A stretch of 60,156 bases of DNA from Patescibacteria group bacterium (GTDB taxonomy: Bacteria; Patescibacteria; Microgenomatia; Levybacterales; UBA12049), in the NCBI GenBank assembly GCA_023379465.1, contig JAMCTM010000015.1, positions 1 to 60,156 of the forward strand. Reading direction: 5' to 3'. The notes beneath the pieces are model-generated. The model ran no database searches. It worked only from the letters and a program-made list of their open reading frames with translations, and had not been told where the DNA came from. A program made the position numbers and the translations under genes. Below are positions 16,823 to 25,417 of the stretch, one piece after another (positions within the stretch are counted from its first letter, which is position 1; the number at the start of each line of letters is the position of its first letter).

Positions 16823-17290
16823 ATGGAAAAAGTTTTTGTAACTAATAGTTCTAAAGAGACGCAAAAATTGGGAGAAGAGCTTGTTCAAAAATTTAATTTT
16901 AATCAGGGTTTAACTCTTGAAAAAGCTCTTGTTTTGACTCTTTATGGAGATTTGGGCAGCGGCAAAACGACTTTTGTGCAGGGCTTGGCAAAGGGATTGG
17001 GAATTGGAGAAAGGATTATTTCTCCGACGTTTGTAATAATGCGCGAGCACAGAATTAAGAATAAAGAATTAAGAATAAAGAATTTTTACCATCTGGATTT
17101 ATACAGAATTCAAGATAGCAGGGAAATTGAAGATTTGGGCATGCAGGAAATTATAAGCGATCCCCAAGGCATTGTTGCGGTTGAGTGGGCGGAGAGGATA
17201 AAAAATATATTGCCGAAGGAAAGAATTGATATAAAATTTGAATATGTTGGTAAGAGGGCGAGAAGAATCACGGTCAGGAATAATTTTTAA
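16823..17290 (+). CDS. tsaE: tRNA t6A biosynthesis ATPase TsaE
   Basis: P-loop ATPase needed for N6-threonylcarbamoyladenosine at position 37 of ANN-decoding tRNAs. 155 aa. Walker A is GDLGSGKTTFVQGLA (about 44-58), then SPTFVIMREH, YHLDLYRI, and VAVEWAER (Walker B-like Trp-Ala-Glu). Between MREH and YHLDLYR lies HRIKNKELRIKNF, encoded by two copies of a 14-nt repeat (17051-17078). In other TsaE proteins this loop is short, so it looks like an in-frame repeat insertion. First of three t6A genes in a row. Confidence 0.92.
   Translation: MEKVFVTNSSKETQKLGEELVQKFNFNQGLTLEKALVLTLYGDLGSGKTTFVQGLAKGLGIGERIISPTFVIMREHRIKNKELRIKNFYHLDLYRIQDSREIEDLGMQEIISDPQGIVAVEWAERIKNILPKERIDIKFEYVGKRARRITVRNNF
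17051..17085 (+). repeat. 14-nt tandem repeat inside tsaE
   Basis: The unit agaattaagaataa occurs at 17051-17064 and 17065-17078, with half a copy to 17085. It stays in frame and adds a Lys/Asn-rich loop between conserved TsaE motifs. Confidence 0.8.
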
Positions 17291-17331
17291 TTTGAAATTT
17301 TTAATTTTTATTGAATGTCAAAAAAAGACGC

Positions 17332-17901
17332 ATGAATGATGCAGAAAAGGCGATTAAAATCTTAAAAAAAGGCGGGATCGTTATTTTTCCAACCGACACC
17401 GCTTTTGGGATTGGGTGCCGAATTGACAAAACGGAAGCAATAGAAAAATTATTTAAAATCCGCCGGCGTCCAAAAGAAAAAGCAGTTTCCCTTTTAGTTG
17501 ACTCGATAGAAATGGCAAGTAAATATTTGGAAGATATTCCAAACGAGGTTCTAAAGCTGATGAAGGATTATTGGCCCGGCGCTCTCACTATAATACTGTG
17601 CTGTATTAAAGCGAAGGTGCCGAGTCTCGTTAGGGGAGGAGGGAAAACGATCGGGGTCAGAATGCCGGATCACGAAACAACGCTTTCTCTCATCAAAGGT
17701 ACGGGTGTACCAATACTTGGTCCGTCCGCGAATTTTCACGGAGAAAAAACGCCTTACAGTTTTGAGGAGTTAGACTCTAATCTTATAAGGCTGGTAGATT
17801 ATGTAGTTAAAGGAGAATGTAAACTTAAAAAGGCATCTACTGTTATAGACTGCTCGATAAAACCCTGGAAAGTTTTGCGTCAGGGAGAGCTGGTTATATG
17901 A
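17332..17901 (+). CDS. tsaC: Threonylcarbamoyl-AMP synthase TsaC (Sua5/YrdC family)
   Basis: Makes threonylcarbamoyl-AMP from threonine, bicarbonate and ATP, the first step of t6A synthesis. 189 aa, YrdC domain only (no Sua5 C-terminal domain). GGIVIFPTDTAFGIGCR (about 15-31) is the hallmark PTDTxYGL-type motif, followed by KIRRRPKEKAVSLLV, WPGALTIIL, GVRMPDH and GPSANFHGEKTP. The frame is open from a TTG at 17311, but the ATG at 17332 is preferred because the family begins only a few residues before the KK-GG motif. It overlaps tsaB by 4 nt. Confidence 0.93.
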   Translation: MNDAEKAIKILKKGGIVIFPTDTAFGIGCRIDKTEAIEKLFKIRRRPKEKAVSLLVDSIEMASKYLEDIPNEVLKLMKDYWPGALTIILCCIKAKVPSLVRGGGKTIGVRMPDHETTLSLIKGTGVPILGPSANFHGEKTPYSFEELDSNLIRLVDYVVKGECKLKKASTVIDCSIKPWKVLRQGELVI

Positions 17902-18218
17902 TAGTTTTACATATAGATACCGCGAGAAGAGAAGAAATTAAGGTTGGGATTGAAATTGACGGAAGGCTTTACGAAAAGAAAATAAAGAATGTAGAATCCC
18001 AGGCGGTCCTTCCTCTTATCCAAAGACTTCTCGAAAGTAAAAAAATAGAATTTAATCAGATAGATAATATAAGGGTAAACACCGGACCGGGTTCCTTTAC
18101 CGGCCTTAGAGTTGGAATTGCAATTGCCAACGCCTTATCCTTTGCCTTGGGTATTCCAATAAATAGCCAAAAGTTGGGCAGGCTGGCAAAACCTGTTTAT
18201 GTATCCAAGGTTAGATGA
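17898..18218 (+). CDS. tsaB: TsaB-like protein, N-terminal half only
   Basis: 106 aa, against about 220-230 in E. coli. It keeps the N-terminal ASKHA-fold lobe: LHIDTARREEIKVG at the start and RVNTGPGSFTGLRVGIAIANAL (the diagnostic TsaB motif, about 57-78). It stops after KLGRLAKPVY where the second lobe should begin. In other bacteria TsaB is a non-catalytic scaffold that dimerises with TsaD through this first lobe, so a half-length form could still work. The ATGA overlap with tsaC supports co-translation. No TsaD is in this window. No leftover second-lobe coding is seen downstream. Confidence 0.85.
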   Translation: MIVLHIDTARREEIKVGIEIDGRLYEKKIKNVESQAVLPLIQRLLESKKIEFNQIDNIRVNTGPGSFTGLRVGIAIANALSFALGIPINSQKLGRLAKPVYVSKVR

Positions 18219-18235
18219 TATACTTTTAGCGTATG
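18216..18235 (+). promoter_or_regulatory. Extended -10 promoter of the CAP-domain gene
   Basis: TGA then TATACT (18219-18224) and the ATG 8 nt later. The box overlaps the tsaB stop codon, so a new transcription unit appears to start here. Confidence 0.55.
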
Positions 18236-19105
18236 AGGGCTTTTTTCTGTCATTTTTTTACCCCTCAAAAATCTAATAATCACAGAGCAAAACTCTTGCA
18301 TAGTTTTAGCCTGTTTATTTTCGCCGCGTTTCTTTTTGCCGGGTCATTTTTAATTGATATCGCAAGGGTTCATACCCCGCAAGTTCTGGGAGATTCTATA
18401 GATATCTCATCGAACCAGCTGCTTCTTTTAACCAATAGTAAGCGATTAAAAAATGGTGTTTTGCCTTTGCGTCTCAACGCCCAGCTCGAGGCCGCGGCGG
18501 ATTCCAAAGCGAAGGATATGTTCGCCAAGGATTATTGGGCGCATAACGGGCCCGACGGAGAAACGCCATGGATGTTTATAAAAAAAGCCGGCTATGACTA
18601 TACTTATGCTGGAGAAAACTTAGCGCGGGGTTTTACTTCATCGGAGGGCGTAATTAACGCCTGGATGGCAAGCCCCGAACATAGAGCCAATATGCTTTCC
18701 GGTAACTATCAGGATGTAGGTTTTGCTGTTGAGAATGGTACCCTTGGGGGAGAAAGAACGGTTTTGGTTGTCGAGATGTTTGGGGGGAAAGATCTTGGCG
18801 TGCCCGCTCTTGGCCATAAAGAAAAGTCGGTAGCTTCTGCCAGCAAAAACAACAATCAACCCAGATCCCCGCAAAGGATTATTGCTCAGAGGGTGTTTGT
18901 TAGTTCCTTATTCGATTCAAAAATTCTAACAAAAAGTATAGTTTTTCTAATCTTGTCTGTGTTTATTGTTGTCCTGTTTTTAGACTTGGTTTTGGCAAGG
19001 CGTATGGATATTACTCGGTTTGTAGGCCATAATATAGATCATATGCTTTTCTTTGGACTTTTGGTTATTATGGTTTTTGTTATTAGCCGGGCGGTAATAC
19101 TTTAA
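18233..19105 (+). CDS. CAP/SCP-domain exported membrane protein
   Basis: 290 aa. A hydrophobic helix at about 23-47 acts as signal anchor. An extracellular CAP (cysteine-rich secretory/PR-1-like) domain follows at about 63-185, with LLLLTNSKRLKNGVLPL, HNGPDGETPW, AGENLARGF and AWMASPEHRANMLSGNYQDVGF, the conserved CAP signatures including the His and Glu residues of the cavity. Two more helices lie near the C-terminus (about 225-250 and 262-288). The CAP domain is therefore held between membrane anchors. Function in bacteria is poorly known. The stop overlaps the next ATG (TAATG). Confidence 0.88.
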   Translation: MRAFFCHFFTPQKSNNHRAKLLHSFSLFIFAAFLFAGSFLIDIARVHTPQVLGDSIDISSNQLLLLTNSKRLKNGVLPLRLNAQLEAAADSKAKDMFAKDYWAHNGPDGETPWMFIKKAGYDYTYAGENLARGFTSSEGVINAWMASPEHRANMLSGNYQDVGFAVENGTLGGERTVLVVEMFGGKDLGVPALGHKEKSVASASKNNNQPRSPQRIIAQRVFVSSLFDSKILTKSIVFLILSVFIVVLFLDLVLARRMDITRFVGHNIDHMLFFGLLVIMVFVISRAVIL

Positions 19106-19371
19106 TGATAAAAAAATATTTAACAGCAGATAGGGCATATTACCTATCGGTATTTTTTATATTGCTCTTGGCCGTTTTGGCTCTTATATATTTTACCGGC
19201 AACATTAGGCTTCAGGGCATTATTGTTATTGGGATTTCATTTATCTATGCTTTTTGGGGAATAATCCATCATTTTATTCATCATGATTTAACCCTTAAAA
19301 TTGTGGTAGAATATGTTTTGATCGGAACAGTTGGAATGAGCGCGATGCTCTTTTTATTAAAAGGTTTATGA
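19105..19371 (+). CDS. Small three-helix membrane protein, unknown
   Basis: 88 aa, nearly all hydrophobic: helices at about 12-31, 36-58 and 65-86, with a HHFIHHD histidine cluster between helices 2 and 3. No family is recognised. It is coupled by TAATG to the CAP gene upstream and by a 4-nt overlap to the nucleotidyltransferase gene downstream, so it sits inside an operon. Confidence 0.7.
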   Translation: MIKKYLTADRAYYLSVFFILLLAVLALIYFTGNIRLQGIIVIGISFIYAFWGIIHHFIHHDLTLKIVVEYVLIGTVGMSAMLFLLKGL

Positions 19372-20105
19372 AAGGTGTGATTTTAGCAGGCGGATTGGCA
19401 ACAAGACTTCGGCCTTTAACGTGGGTTACAAACAAACATTTATTGCCAATTTATAATAAACCCATGATTTATTACCCCCTTGAGGCTCTTGCCAGTGCCG
19501 GTATTAAGGAGGTCTTGCTTTTGAGTTCCCCCGATCACAGTGGTCATTTTGCCAATTTATTAAAGGGAGGAGAGGATTTTAATATGCGAATCTATTATGG
19601 CGTACAAAAAAATCCAAAGGGGGGAATTGCCGATGGAATTTCATATGCCGAAGAGTTCACCAAAAACGAGAAGATTATTGTCGTTCTGGGAGATAACATT
19701 TTTAATGTTGATCTAAGGTCAACCGTAGATAAATTTAAGAAACAAAGCAGAGGAGCAATCGTTTATGGGGTAAAAATGTCGGGAGACGCAAACCAATATG
19801 GCGTGATCGAGATGGATAATAGCGGTAAAGTGGTATCCATCGAGGAAAAACCCCAAAATCCCAAGTCGGATATTATTCAAACGGGAATTTATCTGTACGA
19901 CGAAAGAGTTTTTGACTTTATCAGAAAGCTGACACCGTCCGCCAGGGGAGAACTGGAAGTTACGGATTTAAATAATTACTACCTTAAGGAGGGAACACTT
20001 AGCTGCGAGCTTTTGGATTGGTGGGTGGATGCCGGCACCTCCTTTGATGAGCTTTTGAGGGCTAATAACCTGGTTGCTCAAAAGGTAGGCGCCGGAGAAT
20101 TATAA
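19368..20105 (+). CDS. rmlA: Glucose-1-phosphate thymidylyltransferase (RmlA-like)
   Basis: Transfers TMP to glucose-1-phosphate, giving dTDP-glucose. 245 aa, shorter than the usual 290, lacking most of the C-terminal regulatory helices. The signature LAGGLATRLRPLT (5-17) is followed by NKHLLPIYNKPMIYYPLE, then VLGDNIF (metal-binding Asp), EEKPQNPKSD and DWWVDAGTSFDELL, all as in RmlA. It begins the sugar-nucleotide block. It overlaps the preceding gene by 4 nt and rmlB follows 19 nt later. Confidence 0.9.
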   Translation: MKGVILAGGLATRLRPLTWVTNKHLLPIYNKPMIYYPLEALASAGIKEVLLLSSPDHSGHFANLLKGGEDFNMRIYYGVQKNPKGGIADGISYAEEFTKNEKIIVVLGDNIFNVDLRSTVDKFKKQSRGAIVYGVKMSGDANQYGVIEMDNSGKVVSIEEKPQNPKSDIIQTGIYLYDERVFDFIRKLTPSARGELEVTDLNNYYLKEGTLSCELLDWWVDAGTSFDELLRANNLVAQKVGAGEL

Positions 20106-20124
20106 TTAGCTGAAATTCTTTTAT

Positions 20125-21132
20125 ATGAAACTCTTAATAACGGGCGGAGCCGGTTTTATGGGCTCCAATTTTATTCGGTACGTGCTCCAAAAGTATTTGG
20201 ACTACGCAGTGGTTAATATAGACAAACTCACCTATTCTGGAAATTTGGATAATCTAAAAGATGTTGAGAGAAACAGCAGATACCGGTTTGTAAAGGGCGA
20301 TATCTGCGATAGCAGTCTGATAGAACACTATATAAAAGATATTGATGTGATTATTAACTACGCGGCAGAAACCCATGTTGACCGTTCAATAATGGATGCG
20401 TCTTCATTTGTAAAAACAGACGTTGTCGGAACTCAAACATTGCTGGAACTTGCAAGACAATACAAAACTTCCCGTTTTATTCAGATTTCAACAGATGAGG
20501 TATTTGGCAGCATAACAGAAGGTAAGTTTACCGAAGAATCGCCGTTTATGCCAAATAGTCCGTATGCCGCGTCTAAAGCAGGAGGAGATCTTATCGCGCG
20601 TTCCTATGCGCTAACTTATAATATGCCGATTATTGTTACCCATTCCTGTAATTTTTTTGGCCCCTTTCACTATCCTGAAAAATTTATTCCTCTTACAATC
20701 GTCAACCTTTTACAGGATAAAAAAGTGCCTTTGTACGGAGACGGATTAAATGTTCGTGAATGGATTTATACCCAAGATCACTGTTTGGCAATCGATTTAA
20801 TTCTTCATCAAGGTAAGATTGGCGGGGTCTATAATATTTCTTCGGGCGAAGAATTAAAAAACATTGATGTTCTTAAGTCTATCTTAAAAATTCTTAAAAA
20901 AGACGATTCTTATATAGAATATATTTCCGACAGGCCGGGACACGACAGAAGATATGCCATTGACAGCAGTAAATTAAGAAAGGAATTAGGGTGGGTTCCA
21001 AAATATGGATTTTTCGATGCCCTGGAGAAAACGATACAATGGTTTAAGAATAATGAGTGGTGGTGGATGCCCCTGGTTGAGTCGCCTGATTATAGATCTT
21101 ATTATAAAAAACAGTATGGGAAAGTTTTATGA
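20125..21132 (+). CDS. rmlB: dTDP-glucose 4,6-dehydratase RmlB
   Basis: Extended short-chain dehydrogenase converting dTDP-glucose to the 4-keto-6-deoxy sugar with bound NAD. 335 aa. GGAGFMGSNFIRYV (7-20) is the Rossmann motif. YAAETHVDRSI, QISTDEVFGS (with the catalytic Asp-Glu pair) and SPYAASKAGGDLIAR (YxxxK) follow. NFFGPFHYPEKFIPLTI and REWIYTQDHC match RmlB closely. It overlaps rmlD by 4 nt. Confidence 0.94.
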   Translation: MKLLITGGAGFMGSNFIRYVLQKYLDYAVVNIDKLTYSGNLDNLKDVERNSRYRFVKGDICDSSLIEHYIKDIDVIINYAAETHVDRSIMDASSFVKTDVVGTQTLLELARQYKTSRFIQISTDEVFGSITEGKFTEESPFMPNSPYAASKAGGDLIARSYALTYNMPIIVTHSCNFFGPFHYPEKFIPLTIVNLLQDKKVPLYGDGLNVREWIYTQDHCLAIDLILHQGKIGGVYNISSGEELKNIDVLKSILKILKKDDSYIEYISDRPGHDRRYAIDSSKLRKELGWVPKYGFFDALEKTIQWFKNNEWWWMPLVESPDYRSYYKKQYGKVL

Positions 21133-22049
21133 AGATTTTCGGTACCGGATTAAAAGGCATGGTTGGGTCAAGAATCACTGAACTTTTGGGTAAGGAGCAT
21201 CAATTCGAGATTTCCGACGTAGATATAACAGACAGGGACGCGATTATAAAAAAAATTTCGGAATCAAAGGCTTCAACTATTCTTCATTTAGCGGCTAAGA
21301 TAGATGTTGATTCGTGCGAAAAAGACGAAGAGGCCGATAGGGAAAAATATTTTATTAAGAATATACCGATATACCAATATATTTATAGTAAGAGCGGGAA
21401 GAGCGCGTGGGAGGTCAATGTCATCGGAACAAAAAACGTGACAGATGCCTGTCGGGAAACCAACAAGAAACTCATTTATATATCAACAGATTTTGTGTTC
21501 GACGGCGCAAATTTGCCTGAAGGCGGATACACGGAAAAAAGTACTCCAAATCCTATTAACTGGTATGCCGCGACTAAATACGAGGCCGAAAAAATCGTGC
21601 GGTCTTCCGGACTTTCTTGCATAATTGCCAGGATAGCTTATCCTTATAGAGCGGATTTTAAAAGAGGTGATTTTGCCCGCAAAATTCTATCTCTTCTTAG
21701 AGCCGGTGAAAGGGTAGTTGCCGTAGGGGATCAGATTATAACCCCGACATTTATAGATGATATCGCCAAGGCATTAGATGTTCTTATTAAAAATAACGCA
21801 CGTGGAATTTATCATCTAACAGGCAGTCAGTTTGTTGACCCGTATGGGGCAGCAGTTAATATCGCAAAAACATTTGATCTCGATAGCTCACTAATTTTAA
21901 AAACAACACTTGAGGAATACTTTAAAAACCGCGCGCCACGGCCTTTTAATCTTTCCATGAATAACAGTAAAATACAAAATTTAGGGGTTCGCATGAAGGG
22001 TTTTAGCGAAGGCTTGGCAGAAATTAAACGCCAATCAACATCTTGTTAA
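21129..22049 (+). CDS. rmlD: dTDP-4-dehydrorhamnose reductase-like protein (RmlD family)
   Basis: 306 aa, short-chain dehydrogenase fold. FGTGLKGMVGSRITELL (4-20) replaces the usual GxxGxxG dinucleotide motif. ILHLAAKIDVDSCE, YISTDFVFDG and WYAATKYEAEKIV (YxxxK) are typical of RmlD, the NADPH reductase that finishes dTDP-L-rhamnose. No RmlC 3,5-epimerase gene lies between or near these genes, so either RmlC is elsewhere or the product is a different 6-deoxyhexose. A region at about 60-90 (EKDEEADREKYF) is longer than in E. coli RmlD. Confidence 0.85.
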   Translation: MKIFGTGLKGMVGSRITELLGKEHQFEISDVDITDRDAIIKKISESKASTILHLAAKIDVDSCEKDEEADREKYFIKNIPIYQYIYSKSGKSAWEVNVIGTKNVTDACRETNKKLIYISTDFVFDGANLPEGGYTEKSTPNPINWYAATKYEAEKIVRSSGLSCIIARIAYPYRADFKRGDFARKILSLLRAGERVVAVGDQIITPTFIDDIAKALDVLIKNNARGIYHLTGSQFVDPYGAAVNIAKTFDLDSSLILKTTLEEYFKNRAPRPFNLSMNNSKIQNLGVRMKGFSEGLAEIKRQSTSC

Positions 22050-22051
22050 CC

Positions 22052-22092
22052 GAGTTCCCACCTTCCAGGTGGGAACTCAAAGGTGGGGACTC
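22052..22092 (+). repeat. Perfect 12-bp hairpin with a second copy of its 3' arm
   Basis: GAGTTCCCACCT (22052-22063) pairs perfectly with AGGTGGGAACTC (22067-22078) across a TCC loop. A near-copy of the 3' arm, AGGTGGGGACTC (22081-22092), can pair with the same 5' arm with one G-U wobble. No U tract follows the first stem, so it is not a standard intrinsic terminator. It sits between rmlD and the ugd promoter. Confidence 0.65.
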
Positions 22093-22120
22093 ACCGCGGC
22101 TTTTGTTTTTCCGATAGGCA

Positions 22121-22139
22121 TGGTACAATTAAAAATATG
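22121..22139 (+). promoter_or_regulatory. Extended -10 promoter of ugd, leaderless start
   Basis: TGG then TACAAT (22124-22129), ATG 7 nt later. A TTGTTT at about 22103 could serve as a weak -35. This promoter fixes the ugd start. Confidence 0.55.
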
Positions 22140-23429
22140 ACAATAACCTTTATCGGCCATGGATATGTTGGTTTGGTCTCCGCCTCCATTTTTGCGGATT
22201 TAGGCAACAAGGTTTGGGTTGTCGGCCACACGAAAGAAAAGATAGAGAATTTAAAAAAGGGAATACTGCCCATTTATGAGCCTGGCCTCGAAGAAATTGT
22301 CAAAAGAAACGTTAAGGCAGAAAGATTGTTGTTTACGCTCGATTATTCAGAGTCCGTTCCTGCCTCCGATGTTATTTTTATAGCCGTTGGTACACCTCCT
22401 AAGCAGAATGGAGAGGCTGATTTATCCGTTGTCTTTGAGGTTGCGGAAAAAATAGCCGTACATTTGAGCGGCTACAGCGTGGTTGCAACCAAGAGCACGG
22501 TTCCCGTTGGAACGAACAGAAAGATAAAAGCAATAATAGAAAAGTTTAAGAAAGAAAAGGCAACATACGATATTGCATCTGTGCCGGAATTTTTAAGAGA
22601 GGGACAGGCAATAGCGGATACCCTGCATCCGGATCGGATTGTTATTGGTTCAGAATCTAAAAAGGCAAGAGATATATTAAAAGAGCTTCATAAGAGCATA
22701 GATGGAAATTTTGTTTTGTCTAATATTGAAACCGCGGAGATGATTAAATACGCGTCTAATGCCTTTCTTGCTACTAAAATTTCTTTTGCCAATGCCATAG
22801 CAGCCCTTTGCGAAAAAACAGGGGCTAATGCCCTGGACGTGCTTCGTGCTGTTGGTCTTGATAAGCGGGCGGGATCTGCTTTCCTTGACTGCGGGGCAGG
22901 CTATGGAGGCAGCTGTTTTCCTAAGGATGTTAAGGCTTTAATAGCTATAGCAAAAAACGCAGGTTACGACTTTGATCTTCTTAGGGCAGTTGAAAAAATA
23001 AACATGGATGCCAGAAAAGGGATTATTGAGAAGGCAAGGATTCTGGCGGGAGGGAGTTTTAATAAAAAGAGAATAGGTGTTTTGGGGCTCTCATTTAAGC
23101 CGGATACCGATGACATGCGAGACGCCCCCTCAATTACCGTAATCAATGCTTTACTCGAGGAAAAAGCACAGATAAAAGCCTATGACCCGATCGCCATGGA
23201 CAACGCAAAAAAAATAATTAAGGGTATTCGTTTAGAAAATAATCCTTATGATGTAGCAAAAAATTCGGATCTTATCATACTGATGACGCAGTGGAATGAG
23301 TTTAGACAATTAGATCTTGAGAGAATCAAAAAAGAAATGAGGACTCCGATCATCCTCGACGCCCGGAACATGTATAACGGCGGCAATCTTAAAAGTCTCG
23401 GCTTTACCTACCAAGGCGTTGGTCATTAG
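22137..23429 (+). CDS. ugd: UDP-glucose 6-dehydrogenase
   Basis: Oxidises UDP-glucose twice with NAD to UDP-glucuronate. 430 aa. The Rossmann motif GHGYVGLVSASIFADLG lies at 7-23, and the family motifs GTPPKQNGEADLS, STVPVGTN and PEFLREGQAIADTLHPDRIV follow. The catalytic Cys260 is in YGGSCFPKD. The C-terminal LGLSFKPDTDDMRDAPS is the conserved substrate-binding stretch. The frame is open from a GTG at 22083, but the ATG at 22137 is chosen because the -10 box lies 7 nt before it and family similarity begins there. Supplies substrate for the UDP-xylose synthase at 25418. Confidence 0.95.
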   Translation: MTITFIGHGYVGLVSASIFADLGNKVWVVGHTKEKIENLKKGILPIYEPGLEEIVKRNVKAERLLFTLDYSESVPASDVIFIAVGTPPKQNGEADLSVVFEVAEKIAVHLSGYSVVATKSTVPVGTNRKIKAIIEKFKKEKATYDIASVPEFLREGQAIADTLHPDRIVIGSESKKARDILKELHKSIDGNFVLSNIETAEMIKYASNAFLATKISFANAIAALCEKTGANALDVLRAVGLDKRAGSAFLDCGAGYGGSCFPKDVKALIAIAKNAGYDFDLLRAVEKINMDARKGIIEKARILAGGSFNKKRIGVLGLSFKPDTDDMRDAPSITVINALLEEKAQIKAYDPIAMDNAKKIIKGIRLENNPYDVAKNSDLIILMTQWNEFRQLDLERIKKEMRTPIILDARNMYNGGNLKSLGFTYQGVGH

Positions 23430-23431
23430 CT

Positions 23432-24394
23432 ATGAAAAAAAGAGTCCTGATTACAGGCATTTCCGGATTTGCCGGATCTTATCTTGCCGAATTCCTCAAT
23501 AAATCGAATCAGTATGAAATAAGCGGTACATATCTTGATGAAAAAAGTCTGGTTAACCTGAACTTTATGAAAGATAAAGTAACATTGCATCAGATTGACT
23601 TGCTCGATAAAGAATCACTGACAGATCTAATCGAGAAAACTAAGCCTGACTATATTTTTCATCTGGCCGCTTTAAGCTCGCCTTCCTATAGTTTTACCGA
23701 CCCTTTGGCAGTCATAACTAATAATATTAACGCCCAGATTAATCTATTTGAGACATTAAGAAAATCCGGTTTATCGGAAACTCGGGTACTGGTTGTATCC
23801 TCGGCAGATATTTACGGGGACATTGCCGAGAGTAAGCTTCCTATTGACGAAAATACGCAATTGAGACCCACCAGTCCTTACGCGGTTTCTAAGTTGTCGC
23901 AGGATTTTTTAGGCTTAGCATATTTTCTGTCTTATGGCATGAGAATAATAAGAGTTAGACCTTTTAATCATATTGGTCCGCGCCAGTCTCCGGGCTTTGT
24001 CGTTTCATCCATTGCTAAAAAAATCGCAGAGATAGAGAAAAACAAGATAGAGCCTGTGCTCTATGTTGGTAATACTAAACCAAAGAGGGATTTTACAGAT
24101 GTTAGGGATATAGTAAAAGCCTACGGCCTAATAATGGAGAGGGGCATGGTTGGGGATGTTTATAATATAGGTTCGGACCGGTCGTATAAAATTTCAGACA
24201 TTATAAATATGATGCTTGCTCTTTCGGGCAAAAAAATTTCTGTAAAAACGGATCCGTCCCTTGTCCGACTAGGTGATCCTCCAAATCTTATCTGCAACAG
24301 TAAAAAGATTAGAAAAATAACTTTATGGCAGCCGGAGATTGCCATTGAGAAAAGCCTTAGAGACACCCTGGATTATTGGAGAGGGATAGTATAG
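23432..24394 (+). CDS. rmd: GDP-4-dehydro-6-deoxy-D-mannose reductase-like SDR
   Basis: 320-aa extended short-chain dehydrogenase. The Rossmann motif is TGISGFAGSYLAEFL (8-22), with FHLAALSSPSYSF, VVSSADIYGD and SPYAVSKLSQDFLGLAY (YxxxK). RVRPFNHIGPRQSPGFV is the family fingerprint of Rmd/GMER-type reductases. With the GDP-mannose dehydratase just downstream it would form GDP-D-rhamnose (or another GDP-6-deoxyhexose). It starts 2 nt after ugd. Confidence 0.85.
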   Translation: MKKRVLITGISGFAGSYLAEFLNKSNQYEISGTYLDEKSLVNLNFMKDKVTLHQIDLLDKESLTDLIEKTKPDYIFHLAALSSPSYSFTDPLAVITNNINAQINLFETLRKSGLSETRVLVVSSADIYGDIAESKLPIDENTQLRPTSPYAVSKLSQDFLGLAYFLSYGMRIIRVRPFNHIGPRQSPGFVVSSIAKKIAEIEKNKIEPVLYVGNTKPKRDFTDVRDIVKAYGLIMERGMVGDVYNIGSDRSYKISDIINMMLALSGKKISVKTDPSLVRLGDPPNLICNSKKIRKITLWQPEIAIEKSLRDTLDYWRGIV

Positions 24395-24425
24395 AATGGA
24401 GACAAGGAGTTAAGGATTAAAAATT

Positions 24426-25409
24426 ATGAAAAGCGCTTTAATTACAGGAATAACAGGCCAAGATGGGTCATATCTGGCAGAACTTTTGTTAGAAAAAGGT
24501 TATAAAGTATACGGCTTAACCAGAAGAACAAGCACTGTTAATAACGAGAGGATAAAGCACATACAGGATAAGATAGAGCTGGTGCAGGGGGATTTATTGG
24601 ATCAGGGTTCTTTATCCTCCGCGCTTTTGGAGGCAGAGCCTGACGAGGTGTATAATTTGGCAGCGCAGTCATTTGTCAAAACATCCTGGAATCAGCCGGT
24701 TCTAACAGGTGAATTTACCGCGCTTGGTGTTACCAGAATGCTTGAGGCAATCCGGGCCGTGAATCCTAAGATTAAGTTTTACCAAGCCTCTTCCTCCGAA
24801 ATGTTCGGCAAGGTTACGGAAACACCCCAAAAAGAAACCACCCGTTTTTATCCCAGAAGCCCGTATGGGGTGGCAAAAACTTACGGGCATTATATAACTG
24901 TTAATTATAGGGAAAGCTATAATTTATTTGCCTGTTCCGGGATTCTTTTTAATCACGAATCCCCCCGCCGGGGCCTTGAGTTTGTTACCAGGAAGATTAG
25001 CCGCGCCGCGGCAATGATTAGTCTTGGCAAAAAAATGAAGCTTGTACTTGGCGCGCTTGAACCCAAAAGAGACTGGGGCTACGCGCCGGACTATACGGAG
25101 GCAATGTGGCTGATGCTGCAGCAGGAGAGGCCTGATGATTACGTTATCGCGACAGGCGAAAACCATAGTGTTAAAGAATTTGTGGAAAATGCCTTTGAAA
25201 CAGCCGGGATTAAAAATTGGCAGGATTTTGTAGTAAGCAATACACCTGAACACATGCGTCCCGCAGACGTGGATTATCTGGTTGGTGACTATACCAAGGC
25301 AAAAAACAAGTTGAGATGGAAGCCGAAAACAAGTTTTAGGGATTTGGTTAGGATAATGGTTAAAGCAGATTTAGAATCTATAAAAAAGGAAAATATTAGT
25401 CTTAAATAA
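24426..25409 (+). CDS. gmd: GDP-mannose 4,6-dehydratase
   Basis: Converts GDP-D-mannose to GDP-4-keto-6-deoxymannose with bound NADP. 327 aa. [20 protein letters not shown] (8-27) and YGLTRRTS are diagnostic. [37 protein letters not shown] (YxxxK) and [16 protein letters not shown] all match Gmd. GTP-sugar supply genes are not in this window. The 31-nt spacer before it carries a short AAGGATTAAAAATTA repeat-like stretch. Confidence 0.94.
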   Translation: MKSALITGITGQDGSYLAELLLEKGYKVYGLTRRTSTVNNERIKHIQDKIELVQGDLLDQGSLSSALLEAEPDEVYNLAAQSFVKTSWNQPVLTGEFTALGVTRMLEAIRAVNPKIKFYQASSSEMFGKVTETPQKETTRFYPRSPYGVAKTYGHYITVNYRESYNLFACSGILFNHESPRRGLEFVTRKISRAAAMISLGKKMKLVLGALEPKRDWGYAPDYTEAMWLMLQQERPDDYVIATGENHSVKEFVENAFETAGIKNWQDFVVSNTPEHMRPADVDYLVGDYTKAKNKLRWKPKTSFRDLVRIMVKADLESIKKENISLK

Positions 25410-25417
25410 CTCAATGT

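Noticed and set aside
22083..22136. Upstream GTG start adding 18 residues to UDP-glucose dehydrogenase
   Set aside because: The extra residues run over the second hairpin arm and the -10 box; family similarity starts at the ATG at 22137.
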